Source: Alphaproteobacteria bacterium (GTDB taxonomy: Bacteria > Pseudomonadota > Alphaproteobacteria > UBA8366 > GCA-2717185). Taken from it: a DNA stretch of 64,000 nt. The stretch is from NCBI GenBank assembly GCA_012103325.1, contig WLWY01000001.1, forward strand, positions 1,741,019-1,805,018, read 5' to 3'. The notes under the pieces were generated by a model. The model did no database searches and was not told where the DNA came from. It saw nothing but the letters and a program-made list of their open reading frames with translations. Both the position numbers and the translations under genes were made by a program. Below, piece after piece: positions 1-8,569 of the stretch. Position 1 is the first letter of the stretch. Every line of letters begins with the position of its first letter.

Positions 1-112
<112 letters not shown>

Positions 113-249
113 TTATGGCGCTGGCACCCGTGTCGGGCCGAAACCTTGCCGTATTCGTTATATAGGAACAGGAGTTTCGGATACCGCAAATAACTTAACG
201 AACACCAAAGGCAAGTCTCGAGATAAATGGAGTCATGACTTGACATATG

Positions 250-265
250 GTAAGTGAACACTTAC
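250..265. promoter_or_regulatory. Palindromic operator upstream of the ArsR gene
   Basis: GTAAGTGAACACTTAC has 7-base inverted arms (GTAAGTG and CACTTAC) around AA. A further half-site, GGTAAGT, begins at 266, just before the ATG at 274. A TTGACA box lies at 240-245. A weak -10-like TACGGT at 263-268, 17 bases away, would overlap the palindrome and place the transcript start almost on the ATG. The arrangement suits autorepression by the ArsR-type protein encoded next to it. The binding protein is inferred; only the sequence symmetry is seen. Confidence 0.6.
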
Positions 266-273
266 GGTAAGTC

Positions 274-585
274 ATGGCTTACGCAGAAGTGTTTACCGCT
301 CTGGCAGACCCAACCCGCCGGCATATCTTCGAGGCGCTGCGCGAGCAGCCCCGGACGGTCGGCGAATTGGCGGCGGGTCAGCCCGTCAGCCGGCCCGCTG
401 TATCTCAGCACCTGAAAGTGCTCGAGTCCGCGCGGCTGGTCAGCGGGGAGCCGCGCGGAAACCGCCGCCTCTATTCGATCAAGCGCGAAGGGCTCGAAGA
501 ACTGCGGCAGTATCTGGAAAGTTTCTGGTCGGACGCTCTGTCCGCTTATAGCGCTGAAATCGCGCGACGTATCAAAGAAGAATAG
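274..585 (+). CDS. ArsR-family winged-helix transcriptional repressor
   Basis: A 103-residue single-domain regulator. Residues about 5-80 form the winged helix: FTALADPTRRHIFEALRE is the signature first helix pair, and PVSRPAVSQHLKVLESARLV is the recognition helix region. No metal-binding cysteine pair (ELCVC type) is present, so it is not a classic arsenic or zinc sensor. It resembles the subgroup that is co-transcribed with SRPBCC/AHSA1 proteins, which is exactly what follows 9 bases downstream. No Shine-Dalgarno sequence precedes the ATG and a promoter-like -10 sits only a few bases upstream, so the message may be leaderless. It probably represses its own two-gene operon through the palindrome at 250-265. 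The ligand is unknown. Confidence 0.88.
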   Translation: MAYAEVFTALADPTRRHIFEALREQPRTVGELAAGQPVSRPAVSQHLKVLESARLVSGEPRGNRRLYSIKREGLEELRQYLESFWSDALSAYSAEIARRIKEE

Positions 586-594
586 GAGAAGACC

Positions 595-1056
595 GTGCTC
601 GATCCGATCGTCAAGACAATCGAAGTGCCGTGCAGTCAAGAAAAAGCGTTCACGGTGTTCGTGAGTGAAATGGGCAGCTGGTGGCCGTTGGACAAGCGTT
701 CGATGTCCCTGATGCAGGGAGATGGCAAGCCGGCCAAGTCGTTGCGCACCGAGCCGAAGCTAGGCGGCCAGGTCGTGGAGACCGGCCACGACGGTATGGA
801 GTTTCACTGGGGCACGTTCCGGTCCTACGATCCACACAATTCGGTTAGCATGGATTTTCACATGGGCCTGCCGCCGGAGAATGCGAGCCTTGTCGAAGTG
901 CGGTTTACGGCGCTAGGCGACGAGCGGACAAGCGTCGAGCTCACCCAGAGCAATTGGGAAGCCTTCGGCGATATGGCCGAGATGATGCGCAACGGCTATG
1001 GCTCAGGCTGGGTCCTCATTTTCGAACAGGGCTACAAATCGGCGTGCGGCGGTTAA
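595..1056 (+). CDS. SRPBCC/AHSA1-type ligand-binding protein
   Basis: A 153-residue protein starting at GTG 595 behind AGGAG. It has the helix-grip SRPBCC layout: an N-terminal strand (IVKTIEVPCSQEKAFTVF), the W-W motif MGSWWPLD, a mid-protein glycine/glutamate turn (LGGQVVETGHDGMEFHWG) and the long C-terminal helix (MRNGYGSGWVLIFEQGY). Such proteins form a hydrophobic cavity for small ligands. With an ArsR-like regulator directly upstream, the two probably make a sensor or detoxification pair, but the ligand cannot be predicted. The gene ends 3 bases before the oppositely oriented ddl remnant. Confidence 0.85.
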   Translation: MLDPIVKTIEVPCSQEKAFTVFVSEMGSWWPLDKRSMSLMQGDGKPAKSLRTEPKLGGQVVETGHDGMEFHWGTFRSYDPHNSVSMDFHMGLPPENASLVEVRFTALGDERTSVELTQSNWEAFGDMAEMMRNGYGSGWVLIFEQGYKSACGG

Positions 1057-1059
1057 CTC

Positions 1060-2121
1060 CTAACGGCCCGACTGCAATTCTGATTCCCGGTCGAACCTGC
1101 GGCGTGCATGGTTGATCAGGTGAATGACCAACGCCTCCGGCGGGACCCCCGACACCTCCCATAGTTTCGGGTACATGCTGATCGCGGTGAAACCGGGGAT
1201 CGTGTTCAGTTCATTGACCAGTAATTCGCCGTTTGCCTTAAGGAAAAAATCAACCCGGACCATACCCTCGCAACCCAGCGCTCGGGCTGCGGCGATGGAC
1301 ATGTCCTGAACCTTGCGTGTCAGGTCGGCGGGCAGATTGGCGGGGAAAACCAATTTGGCTCCCTTGTCGTCGATATATTTGGCATCGTAGCTGTAGAAGC
1401 CGTCATTATTCGTCGGCACGATTTCACCGGGCACGGATGCTTGCAACGAGTCGAGAGACAGAACTCCGCATTCGATTTCCTGACCGTCGGCGAAACTCTC
1501 GACAACGACCTTTGTGTCGTACTGGTATGCACTGCTCAGCGCCTCATCGTATTCCGCTTCGCTATGTACCTTACTGACCCCCACGGAAGACCCCATATTG
1601 GCCGGCTTGACGAACAAGGGAGACCCGAGTCCGCGTACCGCCTCGGCATAAGGAACGGTGTTGTCGCGCTCGAAGGACAATGTCGTCACCGTCGGTATGC
1701 CCGCGGCTTTCAGCATGTGCTTCGAGAATTCCTTATCCATGCAAAGAGCGGATGAAAGGATGCCGGGGCCGACGAAGGCAACGTTCGCCAGTTTCAATAA
1801 TCCCTGCAGCGAGCCATCTTCCCCATGCGGGCCGTGCAGAACGGGGAAAACGACATCTGCCTTGAGCGTGCTTTATTTGCCGTCGAGGACGACGATCTCG
1901 CCACTGCCGCCGGGCAGCATTGCCACGGGCGGCCAGGACGGGTCCAAGAGTCCGACCGACGGTGCGAGACGCCAAGTGCCCTGCCGGTCGACCCCGATTC
2001 GGATGATGTCGTAACCCGCGGCCTCGAGCGCAGCGTGAACGTTTTGTGCTGACTGAATGGATACCTCGTGTTCGGCGGATTGTCCCCCGAAGAGCATGGC
2101 TACGGTGCAGTGTTGTTGCAT
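1060..2121 (-). pseudogene. ddl: D-alanine--D-alanine ligase, interrupted by an in-frame TAA
   Basis: Reading from ATG 2121 gives MQQHCTVAMLFGGQSAEHEV, the Ddl N-terminus with its conserved glycine-serine-glutamate loop. At codon 83 (1875-1873) the frame meets TAA. Beyond it, in the same frame, the protein continues as STLKADVVFPVLHGPHGEDG and runs complete to 1060, with the ATP-grasp segments GSPLFVKPANMGSSVGVSK and LLVNELNTIPGFT. No base gain or loss is needed; one stop codon is the only defect in about 353 codons. The start has a GAGGATC ribosome site. The family makes the D-Ala-D-Ala dipeptide for peptidoglycan; alphaproteobacteria normally keep another ddl in the mur/fts cluster, so loss here could be tolerated. 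A downstream TTG (1797) might restart a fragment, but it would lack the N-terminal domain. A sequencing or assembly error is the main alternative. Confidence 0.85.
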
Positions 2122-2148
2122 GAACTGTGATCCTCGCGGTGATCGCGC

Positions 2149-4902
2149 TCAGCGCCAGTTGCCCATCAGGATGAAGGGGGCCCAGAAGACCGGTTTGCCG
2201 TACGCATCGGAGCGGATGAACTCGATCATGGTCTTGCGCATCGCGGCCGCCTTACTCAGCGTGCCGGTCTGCAGATAGCCATACATCGTGCTCATGAAGG
2301 CGGCGGTGCTCTTGTCGGCCACGGGCCAGAGTGTCGCCAGGACCGCCTTGGCGCCCTGCCGCTGGGCGAGCCAGCCGAAGCTTTCGATTTCGCGCCCGTC
2401 GGCGCCGGCGCTGCCGAGCGCTGTCTGGCAGGCTGACAAAGTCAGCAGGGCGACGCTGTTGAAATCCAGATCGTTGTCGAGCACCTGCGCCAGGCTCAAC
2501 CGGCCGCCGTCCCCGAGCAGCAGATAGGAATCGCGCTCGGTGCCCGGTTGAAAGACGAAGTGGCTGGCGACGTGCAGCACGGGGTATTCCTCATCGAGGG
2601 CGCTTTCGATGGCATCCTGCGAGAAGTTCTTGTCCAGATAGATCACGCCCGGCATGACGCCGTCGCGATCCGCGCTGCCGGTGCGCACGATTGCGTTCAA
2701 TTCGTCGGCAACGGCGGGAAGGGCGGCGAAGCCCTCGACCGCCTGGGTTAGGCCTAGCCCGGCCATGCGCCAATCCTTCGGCGGGGCGGCCGTCAGCTTG
2801 GACTTGGCGGCCTCCGTGAACAGAACGACCTCGTATTTCTCGACGAGGAAGCGCTCGCCGTCATACAGGGCCGCCATCGGCAGATAGCGGAGCACGCCGT
2901 CCAGGGAGAACATCAGCGTCTTGGCATTCGCCTGACGCAAGTCGTCGGCGATTGGCGCCAGAATCAGGTCGTAGATCGCCTGAGCGTCCGGGATGGGATT
3001 CGCATAGGGGTCGGCGAAATCTTCGGCAAGCTCGCTGACGCGGCGGTTCAGCGTCGACCGATCGACCGGGACCGTCCGGACGATCTGAACACGACCGGTC
3101 GTCACGATGATATGCAGTTTCCGGTCGGTGATGAGGTAGTGGATCAGCACCGTGCCGTCGCCGAGGGTCCGCAGGGTGCCCTGCAGCGCCTTGAGATCCT
3201 TCAGGTTCTTCTCGCCGATCTCCATTGCGCGCTTGGCGCTGCCCTTTTCCACCTCCTTGATGAGGTTCGCCAGGAACGCGCGGAAGGCGCGCTTGGCGAC
3301 ACGGAGGTCTTCCCGCAACTGCTTCAGGCGCGCCGGATCGACCTTAACCAGCCCGGCCTTCTTCTTGCGCAGCAATGTGTCGTATTCGGACGCGATCGCC
3401 GCCAGCCGGCCGCCGATCTCTTCATAGCGGGTCATGCCGCTCTGTTCGCTCGCCGTGTAGGAAGCCTTGCTTTCCCGCACCGAGCCGCGTGCGGCGTCTC
3501 GCCTGACATAATTGAAGTGCTCTTCCTCCTTGATCATTTTGACGACTCGTTGCGCTTCGGGCAGGCGTCCTTCCTCGACCAGAAGCGATGCCAGCGTCCT
3601 AAAGGCGGTGTCCCGTTTCTGGACGTAGAGCTTCTGCAAGGCGTCGTCCATCGAGGTGATTCCGGCACGCAACCCCTGGACGATATTGACCGCCCGCTTG
3701 CCGAACAGGATTGCGGCGTCGCGCTGACCGCCGGCGCCGAGGACGACGCTGTAGAGCAGCAGCGTATTCCATTCGAGTTCCTTGGTGAGATGCAGCCGCG
3801 GCGACACCAGGATTTCCTCGCTCAGCGCCTTTGCTGTATCCAGCTGGCCCGCGCCCGCGTAGGACCAGGCCAGAGCGAGTTTGCCGGACAGCGTGCGGTA
3901 GTTGTCGGGGCCGAGAAGTTTTTGATAGGTCTCGATGGCCTCCTGTTGGTAGCGCCGGCTCTGCTCCGGTTGGCCGCGGGCTTGCTCTATCCGGCTGAGG
4001 AACAGCAGGCTGTCGCCCGTGAAACCGTGCCGCCGCCCAAATTTGTTCTCGCGTATCCGCAGGACCTGCTCCGCGAGGGTCTTCGCCTCATCGAAATCGC
4101 GGCGCCGATAGGCGATCAGCGCCAGAGCGTTGTAGCTGCCCGCGATCTCGGGGTGGTCCGGCGCGAACACTTCCTCGAGAATTTCTAATGAGGTCCGGGC
4201 GTTCTTCTCGGCCCGTTCCAGGTCGCCAAGACTGTAGTAGAGCGTGCCGAGCAGCCGGTAGGCCTCCGCCGGGGTGGGATGCCGGCCGCTGATCTCGCGC
4301 GCCTCGTTTGGCGCCGCCGCCTGCAACAGCTTTTCGGCGTCGGCGTAGCGTCCCTGAAGCATGTGAAGCCCGCCGAGATAGACCTGTGAGTCCGCAGTGT
4401 CGATATGGTCTGCGCCGAGCACTTTCGTGCGCAACCTCAAGGCCTTCTGAAAATGCGCCTCGGCCGTTTCCAGGTCGCCCCTGACCTGATGGAGGTAGCC
4501 CATGAAGTTGACGGTTTCCAGTGTGTCGGGATGCTCAGGGCCGAGCGCCTTCTTGCGGACGGCTAACGCTTTCTCGAAATAGTCTCGCGCCAGGTCCCAA
4601 TCGTTGTAGACATAGGCATGAAGCCGCGCCAAGACGTCGTAGCCTTCGCCGAGATACCAGTGGTCAGGGCCGAGCGAATCCTCGACCCGCACGATCATCT
4701 TCTCGACGAGCGCCACGATTTCCTTGGTACGCCCTTCCTTATAGAGCTGCTCCGCCTCCTGGCGCGCCTGCAACACCTCGATATGCACGCACCCCGAAAG
4801 CCCCAGCACGAGCAACAGCGACATGGCGAGGTACCGCGTATGGAATTTCACGCCGGCCACGCCGCGGAAAAAGCCTTCTAGTCTGGAACCGACCAAAACC
4901 AT
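2149..4902 (-). CDS. TPR-repeat lipoprotein with C-terminal CHAT peptidase domain
   Basis: Up to 917 residues. Residues 24-38 hold a hydrophobic stretch ending in the lipobox LSGC, so the protein is probably lipidated at Cys38 and exported. A GTG at residue 18 (4851) gives a more normal lipoprotein signal than the ATG at 4902; neither has a clear ribosome site. Residues about 40-470 are kinesin-light-chain-like TPRs (repeats of the type YFEKALAVRKKALGPEHPDT). A lysine-rich helical linker follows, then a CHAT domain from about 600, with the caspase-type dyad His781 (HVASHF) and Cys825 (LSACQTALG). CHAT proteins are cysteine peptidases of clan CD, often part of regulated proteolysis or cell-death systems. 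No gasdermin, CRISPR or obvious partner is adjacent. It ends 27 bases upstream of the broken ddl and could share its transcript. Confidence 0.85.
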   Translation of the reverse strand: MVLVGSRLEGFFRGVAGVKFHTRYLAMSLLLVLGLSGCVHIEVLQARQEAEQLYKEGRTKEIVALVEKMIVRVEDSLGPDHWYLGEGYDVLARLHAYVYNDWDLARDYFEKALAVRKKALGPEHPDTLETVNFMGYLHQVRGDLETAEAHFQKALRLRTKVLGADHIDTADSQVYLGGLHMLQGRYADAEKLLQAAAPNEAREISGRHPTPAEAYRLLGTLYYSLGDLERAEKNARTSLEILEEVFAPDHPEIAGSYNALALIAYRRRDFDEAKTLAEQVLRIRENKFGRRHGFTGDSLLFLSRIEQARGQPEQSRRYQQEAIETYQKLLGPDNYRTLSGKLALAWSYAGAGQLDTAKALSEEILVSPRLHLTKELEWNTLLLYSVVLGAGGQRDAAILFGKRAVNIVQGLRAGITSMDDALQKLYVQKRDTAFRTLASLLVEEGRLPEAQRVVKMIKEEEHFNYVRRDAARGSVRESKASYTASEQSGMTRYEEIGGRLAAIASEYDTLLRKKKAGLVKVDPARLKQLREDLRVAKRAFRAFLANLIKEVEKGSAKRAMEIGEKNLKDLKALQGTLRTLGDGTVLIHYLITDRKLHIIVTTGRVQIVRTVPVDRSTLNRRVSELAEDFADPYANPIPDAQAIYDLILAPIADDLRQANAKTLMFSLDGVLRYLPMAALYDGERFLVEKYEVVLFTEAAKSKLTAAPPKDWRMAGLGLTQAVEGFAALPAVADELNAIVRTGSADRDGVMPGVIYLDKNFSQDAIESALDEEYPVLHVASHFVFQPGTERDSYLLLGDGGRLSLAQVLDNDLDFNSVALLTLSACQTALGSAGADGREIESFGWLAQRQGAKAVLATLWPVADKSTAAFMSTMYGYLQTGTLSKAAAMRKTMIEFIRSDAYGKPVFWAPFILMGNWR

Positions 4903-5142
4903 GTGTGTCCATTGGCTGCTGCGTACGAATCGTTTAGCGCAGGATTAGTACGGTATCACAGGTTCCCCTGTACAAAGTGCCCGACCATAACAAATGCGCG
5001 TGACAGGGGCTGTGATGAGAGTCATGAGGGGGAGCATTTTTTATAGCGCAACCGGACACTTATTTTTACAACGAGGATGGTCAGGGGTGAGGCGCCGAAT
5101 ACAGTTACCTTATGGACGCTCAACGACCCTGCGGAGAACCGA

Positions 5143-5583
5143 ATGTCTGCAATCACCCAAAAAAGGGGCCTTGTTCCGGAACTCTATGTGAGTGATATCG
5201 CGGTGAGCAGAGTATTTTACGTCGAAACGCTCGAATTTGCCGTGCTCTTTGAACGCCCGGAAGACGGATTTCTCTATCTGGAACGAGACTGCGCGGAGCT
5301 GATGCTCGATAGCGCAGAGATCGGGCGTACCTGGATTGCTGCACCACTCGAAAAGCCATATGGGCGTGGGATCAGTCTGCAAATCTGGACGGAAGCCGTC
5401 GAAGCGCTGTACGCCCGCGTGCGGGAAAGCGGCGCCGGGTTATTCCTCGAGATGGAAGAGAAGTGGTACCGCCGCGACACGGATTACCTCGGTACGCGAC
5501 AATTCATCGTCCAGGATCCGGACGGCTACCTGCTACGATTTGCGGAGGATTTGGGGGAGCGCCGGACACCACCTCAGTCTTAA
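5143..5583 (+). CDS. VOC-family (glyoxalase/bleomycin-resistance-like) protein
   Basis: A 146-residue protein from ATG 5143, chosen because GGAGA sits 7 bases upstream and because the family fold begins here: LVPELYVSDIAVSRVFYVETL. An upstream ATG at 5077 would add 22 unlike residues. The paired beta-alpha-beta-beta-beta modules are visible, with DGFLYLERDCAELML, then GISLQIWTEAVEAL, and the closing motif QFIVQDPDGYLLRFAE. It resembles bleomycin-binding proteins and metal-dependent dioxygenases or lyases of the superfamily. Substrate and enzymatic activity are not predictable. It stands alone between a TPR-CHAT gene on the other strand and a membrane protein gene. Confidence 0.85.
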   Translation: MSAITQKRGLVPELYVSDIAVSRVFYVETLEFAVLFERPEDGFLYLERDCAELMLDSAEIGRTWIAAPLEKPYGRGISLQIWTEAVEALYARVRESGAGLFLEMEEKWYRRDTDYLGTRQFIVQDPDGYLLRFAEDLGERRTPPQS

Positions 5584-5742
5584 GTCCATAATGCCAGATC
5601 ATCGTGCCCAAGGCATGCTCGCTGATAACTAATATCGCTCGACCTGGGAAAGAGCAGCTCTTTGGTCTCGAAGCGATGCCCCATCGACGTGCGGTCCGAT
5701 TGGGTATCGTTTGCTTGGATTGCCCGATGAAGGGAGAGATGC

Positions 5743-6354
5743 ATGAAACGCGAATACGTTCCTGCCCTAATCATCGTCATGGCGTTGGTCGTGGTCGCCA
5801 TCAGCGGCATCGGGCCGCATGACAGGCTGACCTGGTTTCTCGAGATTGCTCCGATATTCGCCGGGGTCGCTATTTTGGTTTATTCGTACCGCCGGTTCCC
5901 GCTTTCTCATCTGCTTTATGCGTTCCTTTTGTTGCACGCGGTCGTTCTGGCTGTCGGTGGCCACTACACTTATGCCAACGTGCCGGCCGGGTTCTGGGTC
6001 CAGGAGTGGCTCGATCTGTCGCGCAACCCCTACGACCGCCTGGGCCACCTCGCCCAGGGGTTCGTGCCGGCGCTGCTTGCCCGGGAAATCCTGATCCGCC
6101 GCTCGCCGCTCGAAAACAGCAAATGGCTGCCGTTCCTGGTGGTCTGCGTTTGCCTGTCGTTCAGCGCGCTTTACGAACTTATCGAATGGTGGGCGGCGCT
6201 GATTCTCGACCAATCCGCCGATCAGTTCCTGGGGACGCAAGGCGACGTCTGGGATACCCAATGGGATATGTTCATGGCGCTCATCGGGGCAATTACGGCC
6301 CTGACAACACTCGGCAAAGCGCATGATAGGAGCATAGCGAAAGTGGCAATGTAG
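5743..6354 (+). CDS. YjdF-like (DUF2238) inner-membrane protein
   Basis: 203 residues with about six hydrophobic helices (residues 8-25, 32-48, 56-74, 103-118, 128-152 and 176-193). The motif NPYDRLGHLAQGFVPALLARE, followed by ALYELIEWWAALIL and GDVWDTQWDMFMALIGA, is the hallmark of the DUF2238/YjdF family; the conserved histidine, glutamates and aspartates lie in or near the membrane. GGGAGA precedes the start. The family is widespread and its role is not established. It has no close neighbour on the same transcript, with 168 bases before the hydrolase gene. Confidence 0.85.
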   Translation: MKREYVPALIIVMALVVVAISGIGPHDRLTWFLEIAPIFAGVAILVYSYRRFPLSHLLYAFLLLHAVVLAVGGHYTYANVPAGFWVQEWLDLSRNPYDRLGHLAQGFVPALLAREILIRRSPLENSKWLPFLVVCVCLSFSALYELIEWWAALILDQSADQFLGTQGDVWDTQWDMFMALIGAITALTTLGKAHDRSIAKVAM

Positions 6355-6523
6355 CGAAGGCGTGCACGACGATACGACACGCGCTGGCATGCCCCTATGC
6401 CCGAAAACAGCAATCCTGGCCGGTGGCTAGGCGTTTACGGACCGAGGTTCTAGAATAGCTAACGGACGCAATGTCCGGACTAATTCGTCGAACGGAATTC
6501 CATGGAGTAGAGGACGTAAGGGA

Positions 6524-7402
6524 ATGAGCGCTGGAGAGCGGCTGCCCGGGACGCCTGTCCCGATGCACAAATGGGAAGGGCATGGCGGGGTTATGATTGC
6601 GGGGGATACCTGGGGCGATCCGAACGGGCCGCTGGCTGTGTTGCTGCATGGCGGCGGGCAAACGCGGCATGCCTGGAAGGGCGCGGGGGAGACGCTCGGC
6701 AACAGCGGCTATCACGCGGTCGCTTTCGATGCACGCGGGCATGGCGATTCCGATTGGGCCGCGACGTCGGAAGATTATGCGCCCGACAACATGGTCGAGG
6801 ATTTGGCCTGCGTGTGCCGAGCGCTTGGCAGCGACAAGCCAATCCTGGTCGGCGCGTCGATGGGGGGTGGGGTCAGTCTGCTGTCCATTGGCACCGGCAG
6901 GATCGATGCGGCGGCGCTGGTTCTGGTCGATATGGCGCCGAAGATCGAACCCGAAGGGTCGCGCAAGATTCAGGAATTCATGAGCCAGAAGCCGGATGGC
7001 TTCGACACGCTGGAAGAAGTCGCCGAAGCGATCTCGAATTACCAGCCGCATCGCAAGCGTCCGCGCAACCTCGACGGGCTGGCGAAGAACGTGCGGCTCG
7101 GCGCAAACGGCAAGTACGTCTGGCACTGGGACCCGGCGCGCCGTGCGGGTCAAAGGGTCAACTCGGAATACCGGCAACGCTTGCACGAATGCGCGGACAT
7201 GTTGGAACTGCCGACCTTGCTGGTGCGCGGCGGCCTGTCGGACGTGCTGAGCGAGGACGGTGCGCAAAGCTTCCTGAAACAGTGCCCGCATGCGGAATAT
7301 GTCAACGTCAAGAACGCCGCGCATATGGTGGCTGGCGACCGCAATGATATTTTCGCAGGTTCGGTCATTGAGTTTCTGGAAAGGGTGGCGCCGGCAAAGT
7401 AA
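6524..7402 (+). CDS. Alpha/beta hydrolase
   Basis: 292 residues with the canonical alpha/beta hydrolase layout. The oxyanion region is LAVLLHGGGQTRHAWKG; the nucleophile elbow GASMGGG carries Ser112. An acidic residue in GGLSDVLS (about 240) and His267 in NAAHMVAGD complete the probable triad. The DARGHGDSD motif after strand 4 is typical of esterases, dienelactone- and MenH-type hydrolases. Only 9 bases separate it from the enolase-superfamily gene, so the two are very likely co-transcribed and may act in the same pathway. The substrate is unknown. Confidence 0.88.
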   Translation: MSAGERLPGTPVPMHKWEGHGGVMIAGDTWGDPNGPLAVLLHGGGQTRHAWKGAGETLGNSGYHAVAFDARGHGDSDWAATSEDYAPDNMVEDLACVCRALGSDKPILVGASMGGGVSLLSIGTGRIDAAALVLVDMAPKIEPEGSRKIQEFMSQKPDGFDTLEEVAEAISNYQPHRKRPRNLDGLAKNVRLGANGKYVWHWDPARRAGQRVNSEYRQRLHECADMLELPTLLVRGGLSDVLSEDGAQSFLKQCPHAEYVNVKNAAHMVAGDRNDIFAGSVIEFLERVAPAK

Positions 7403-7411
7403 GTTCGGTGT

Positions 7412-8455
7412 ATGGAATTTTTTCCTTATAGCCTTCCGTTGCGCGTGCCCTATCGCTGGGCAAAAGGCGAACAACTCGAGCGGCGCGGCCTGCTGGCGCG
7501 GGTCGACCTCGACGGCGCGGTTGGCTGGGGCGAGATGGCGCCGCCGCCGCATGAGGATGTGGATGGATCGGCGCGGGTCGCGGAAGCGGCGGCCGTCGTC
7601 GACGGGCTGGACCCGCAGGCGGGCGATTTTCTGGAACAGGTCGATGCGCGAGAGCCCTATATGCGAATTCGCTGCGCTATTGCCACGGCCTGGCTGTCGG
7701 CGAGAGCGGCTCGGGAGGGAAAATCCTTGTCGTCCTCTCTCGCGCTAGACGGTGAGGCAGCAGCGGAGGTGGTGCCCGTAAACGGGCTGGTGACTGATGG
7801 CGATGCGGACGCGGCGGCGGATACCGCGCGGCGGCTCGCTGCTGAAGGGCACCGGACCTTGAAGATTAAATGTTCGGCGGCGCGGGCGGAGGATCTGGTG
7901 CGGGTCGCGGCAATCCGTGACGCGGCGCCGGACGCGATTCTGCGGCTCGATGCGAACGAGGCCTGGCATCCGGACTGGGCCGCCGCGCATCTGAAAGACT
8001 TCGCGGAGTTCAGTATCGACTATGTGGAACAGCCGATCCCTGCCGGTAATACGGCGGCGCTAGCCGCGGTGCGCAAGGCGAGCCCTATCGGTATTGCCGC
8101 GGATGAAGCCGCACTCGACGAGACCGCGATCCGCGAATTGCTGACAGCACAGGCAGTCGACGCGCTGATCCTCAAGCCGCAGCGGCTCGGCGGGCCGGAC
8201 AAGACGCTCGCGATCATCCGGCTGGCCGCGGCGCAGGGCGTGCGTTGCACCATCACCAACAGTCTGGAAACGGCAGTCGGCGTCACCACGGCGCTGCATA
8301 TCGCCAGCCTGCATGGCCAGCCGATTCCCGATTGCGGTTTTGGGACCTCGCGTTTCTTCGCCGAGGACGTTGCGCCGCCACCGGCCATCGTCGATGGCGT
8401 CATGACGGTGCCGACGGTTCCGGGCCTGGGCGTCGAACCGAAAAATTTCGGATAA
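7412..8455 (+). CDS. Enolase-superfamily enzyme, o-succinylbenzoate synthase-like
   Basis: 347 residues with the superfamily capping domain (1-110) and TIM barrel. Acid-base and metal residues are all visible: Lys151 and Lys153 in LKIKC, Asp180 in RLDANEAW, Glu206 in YVEQPI, Asp231 in IAADEA and Lys255 in LILKPQRLGG. The Lys-x-Lys plus distal Lys arrangement places it in the muconate-lactonising/OSBS/dipeptide-epimerase subgroup. The short N-terminus (SLPLRVPYRWAKG) looks most like OSBS or N-succinylamino-acid racemase relatives. Since an alphaproteobacterium of this kind would be expected to use ubiquinone, a role in menaquinone synthesis is doubtful; the partner hydrolase, transporter and MmgE/PrpD point towards catabolism. 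This is inference. Confidence 0.82.
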   Translation: MEFFPYSLPLRVPYRWAKGEQLERRGLLARVDLDGAVGWGEMAPPPHEDVDGSARVAEAAAVVDGLDPQAGDFLEQVDAREPYMRIRCAIATAWLSARAAREGKSLSSSLALDGEAAAEVVPVNGLVTDGDADAAADTARRLAAEGHRTLKIKCSAARAEDLVRVAAIRDAAPDAILRLDANEAWHPDWAAAHLKDFAEFSIDYVEQPIPAGNTAALAAVRKASPIGIAADEAALDETAIRELLTAQAVDALILKPQRLGGPDKTLAIIRLAAAQGVRCTITNSLETAVGVTTALHIASLHGQPIPDCGFGTSRFFAEDVAPPPAIVDGVMTVPTVPGLGVEPKNFG

Positions 8456-8569
8456 GGGTCGTTAATCGCTTGATTGCATGCGATATTAGGAATAGAACAA
8501 AACAAGAACTTATTCACGTCATGAGACACCGCTCGCGGTCGATTTCCCAGAAAATAAGGCGCTCTTAAA

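Noticed and set aside
1873..1875. The TAA in ddl as a recoded codon
   Set aside because: TAA is not a selenocysteine or pyrrolysine codon and falls in an unremarkable linker, not at a catalytic residue. A mutation or base error is simpler.
2149..4902. A CRISPR-linked Csx29-like role for the TPR-CHAT protein
   Set aside because: No CRISPR repeats or cas genes occur in the window and the protein has an apparent lipoprotein signal.
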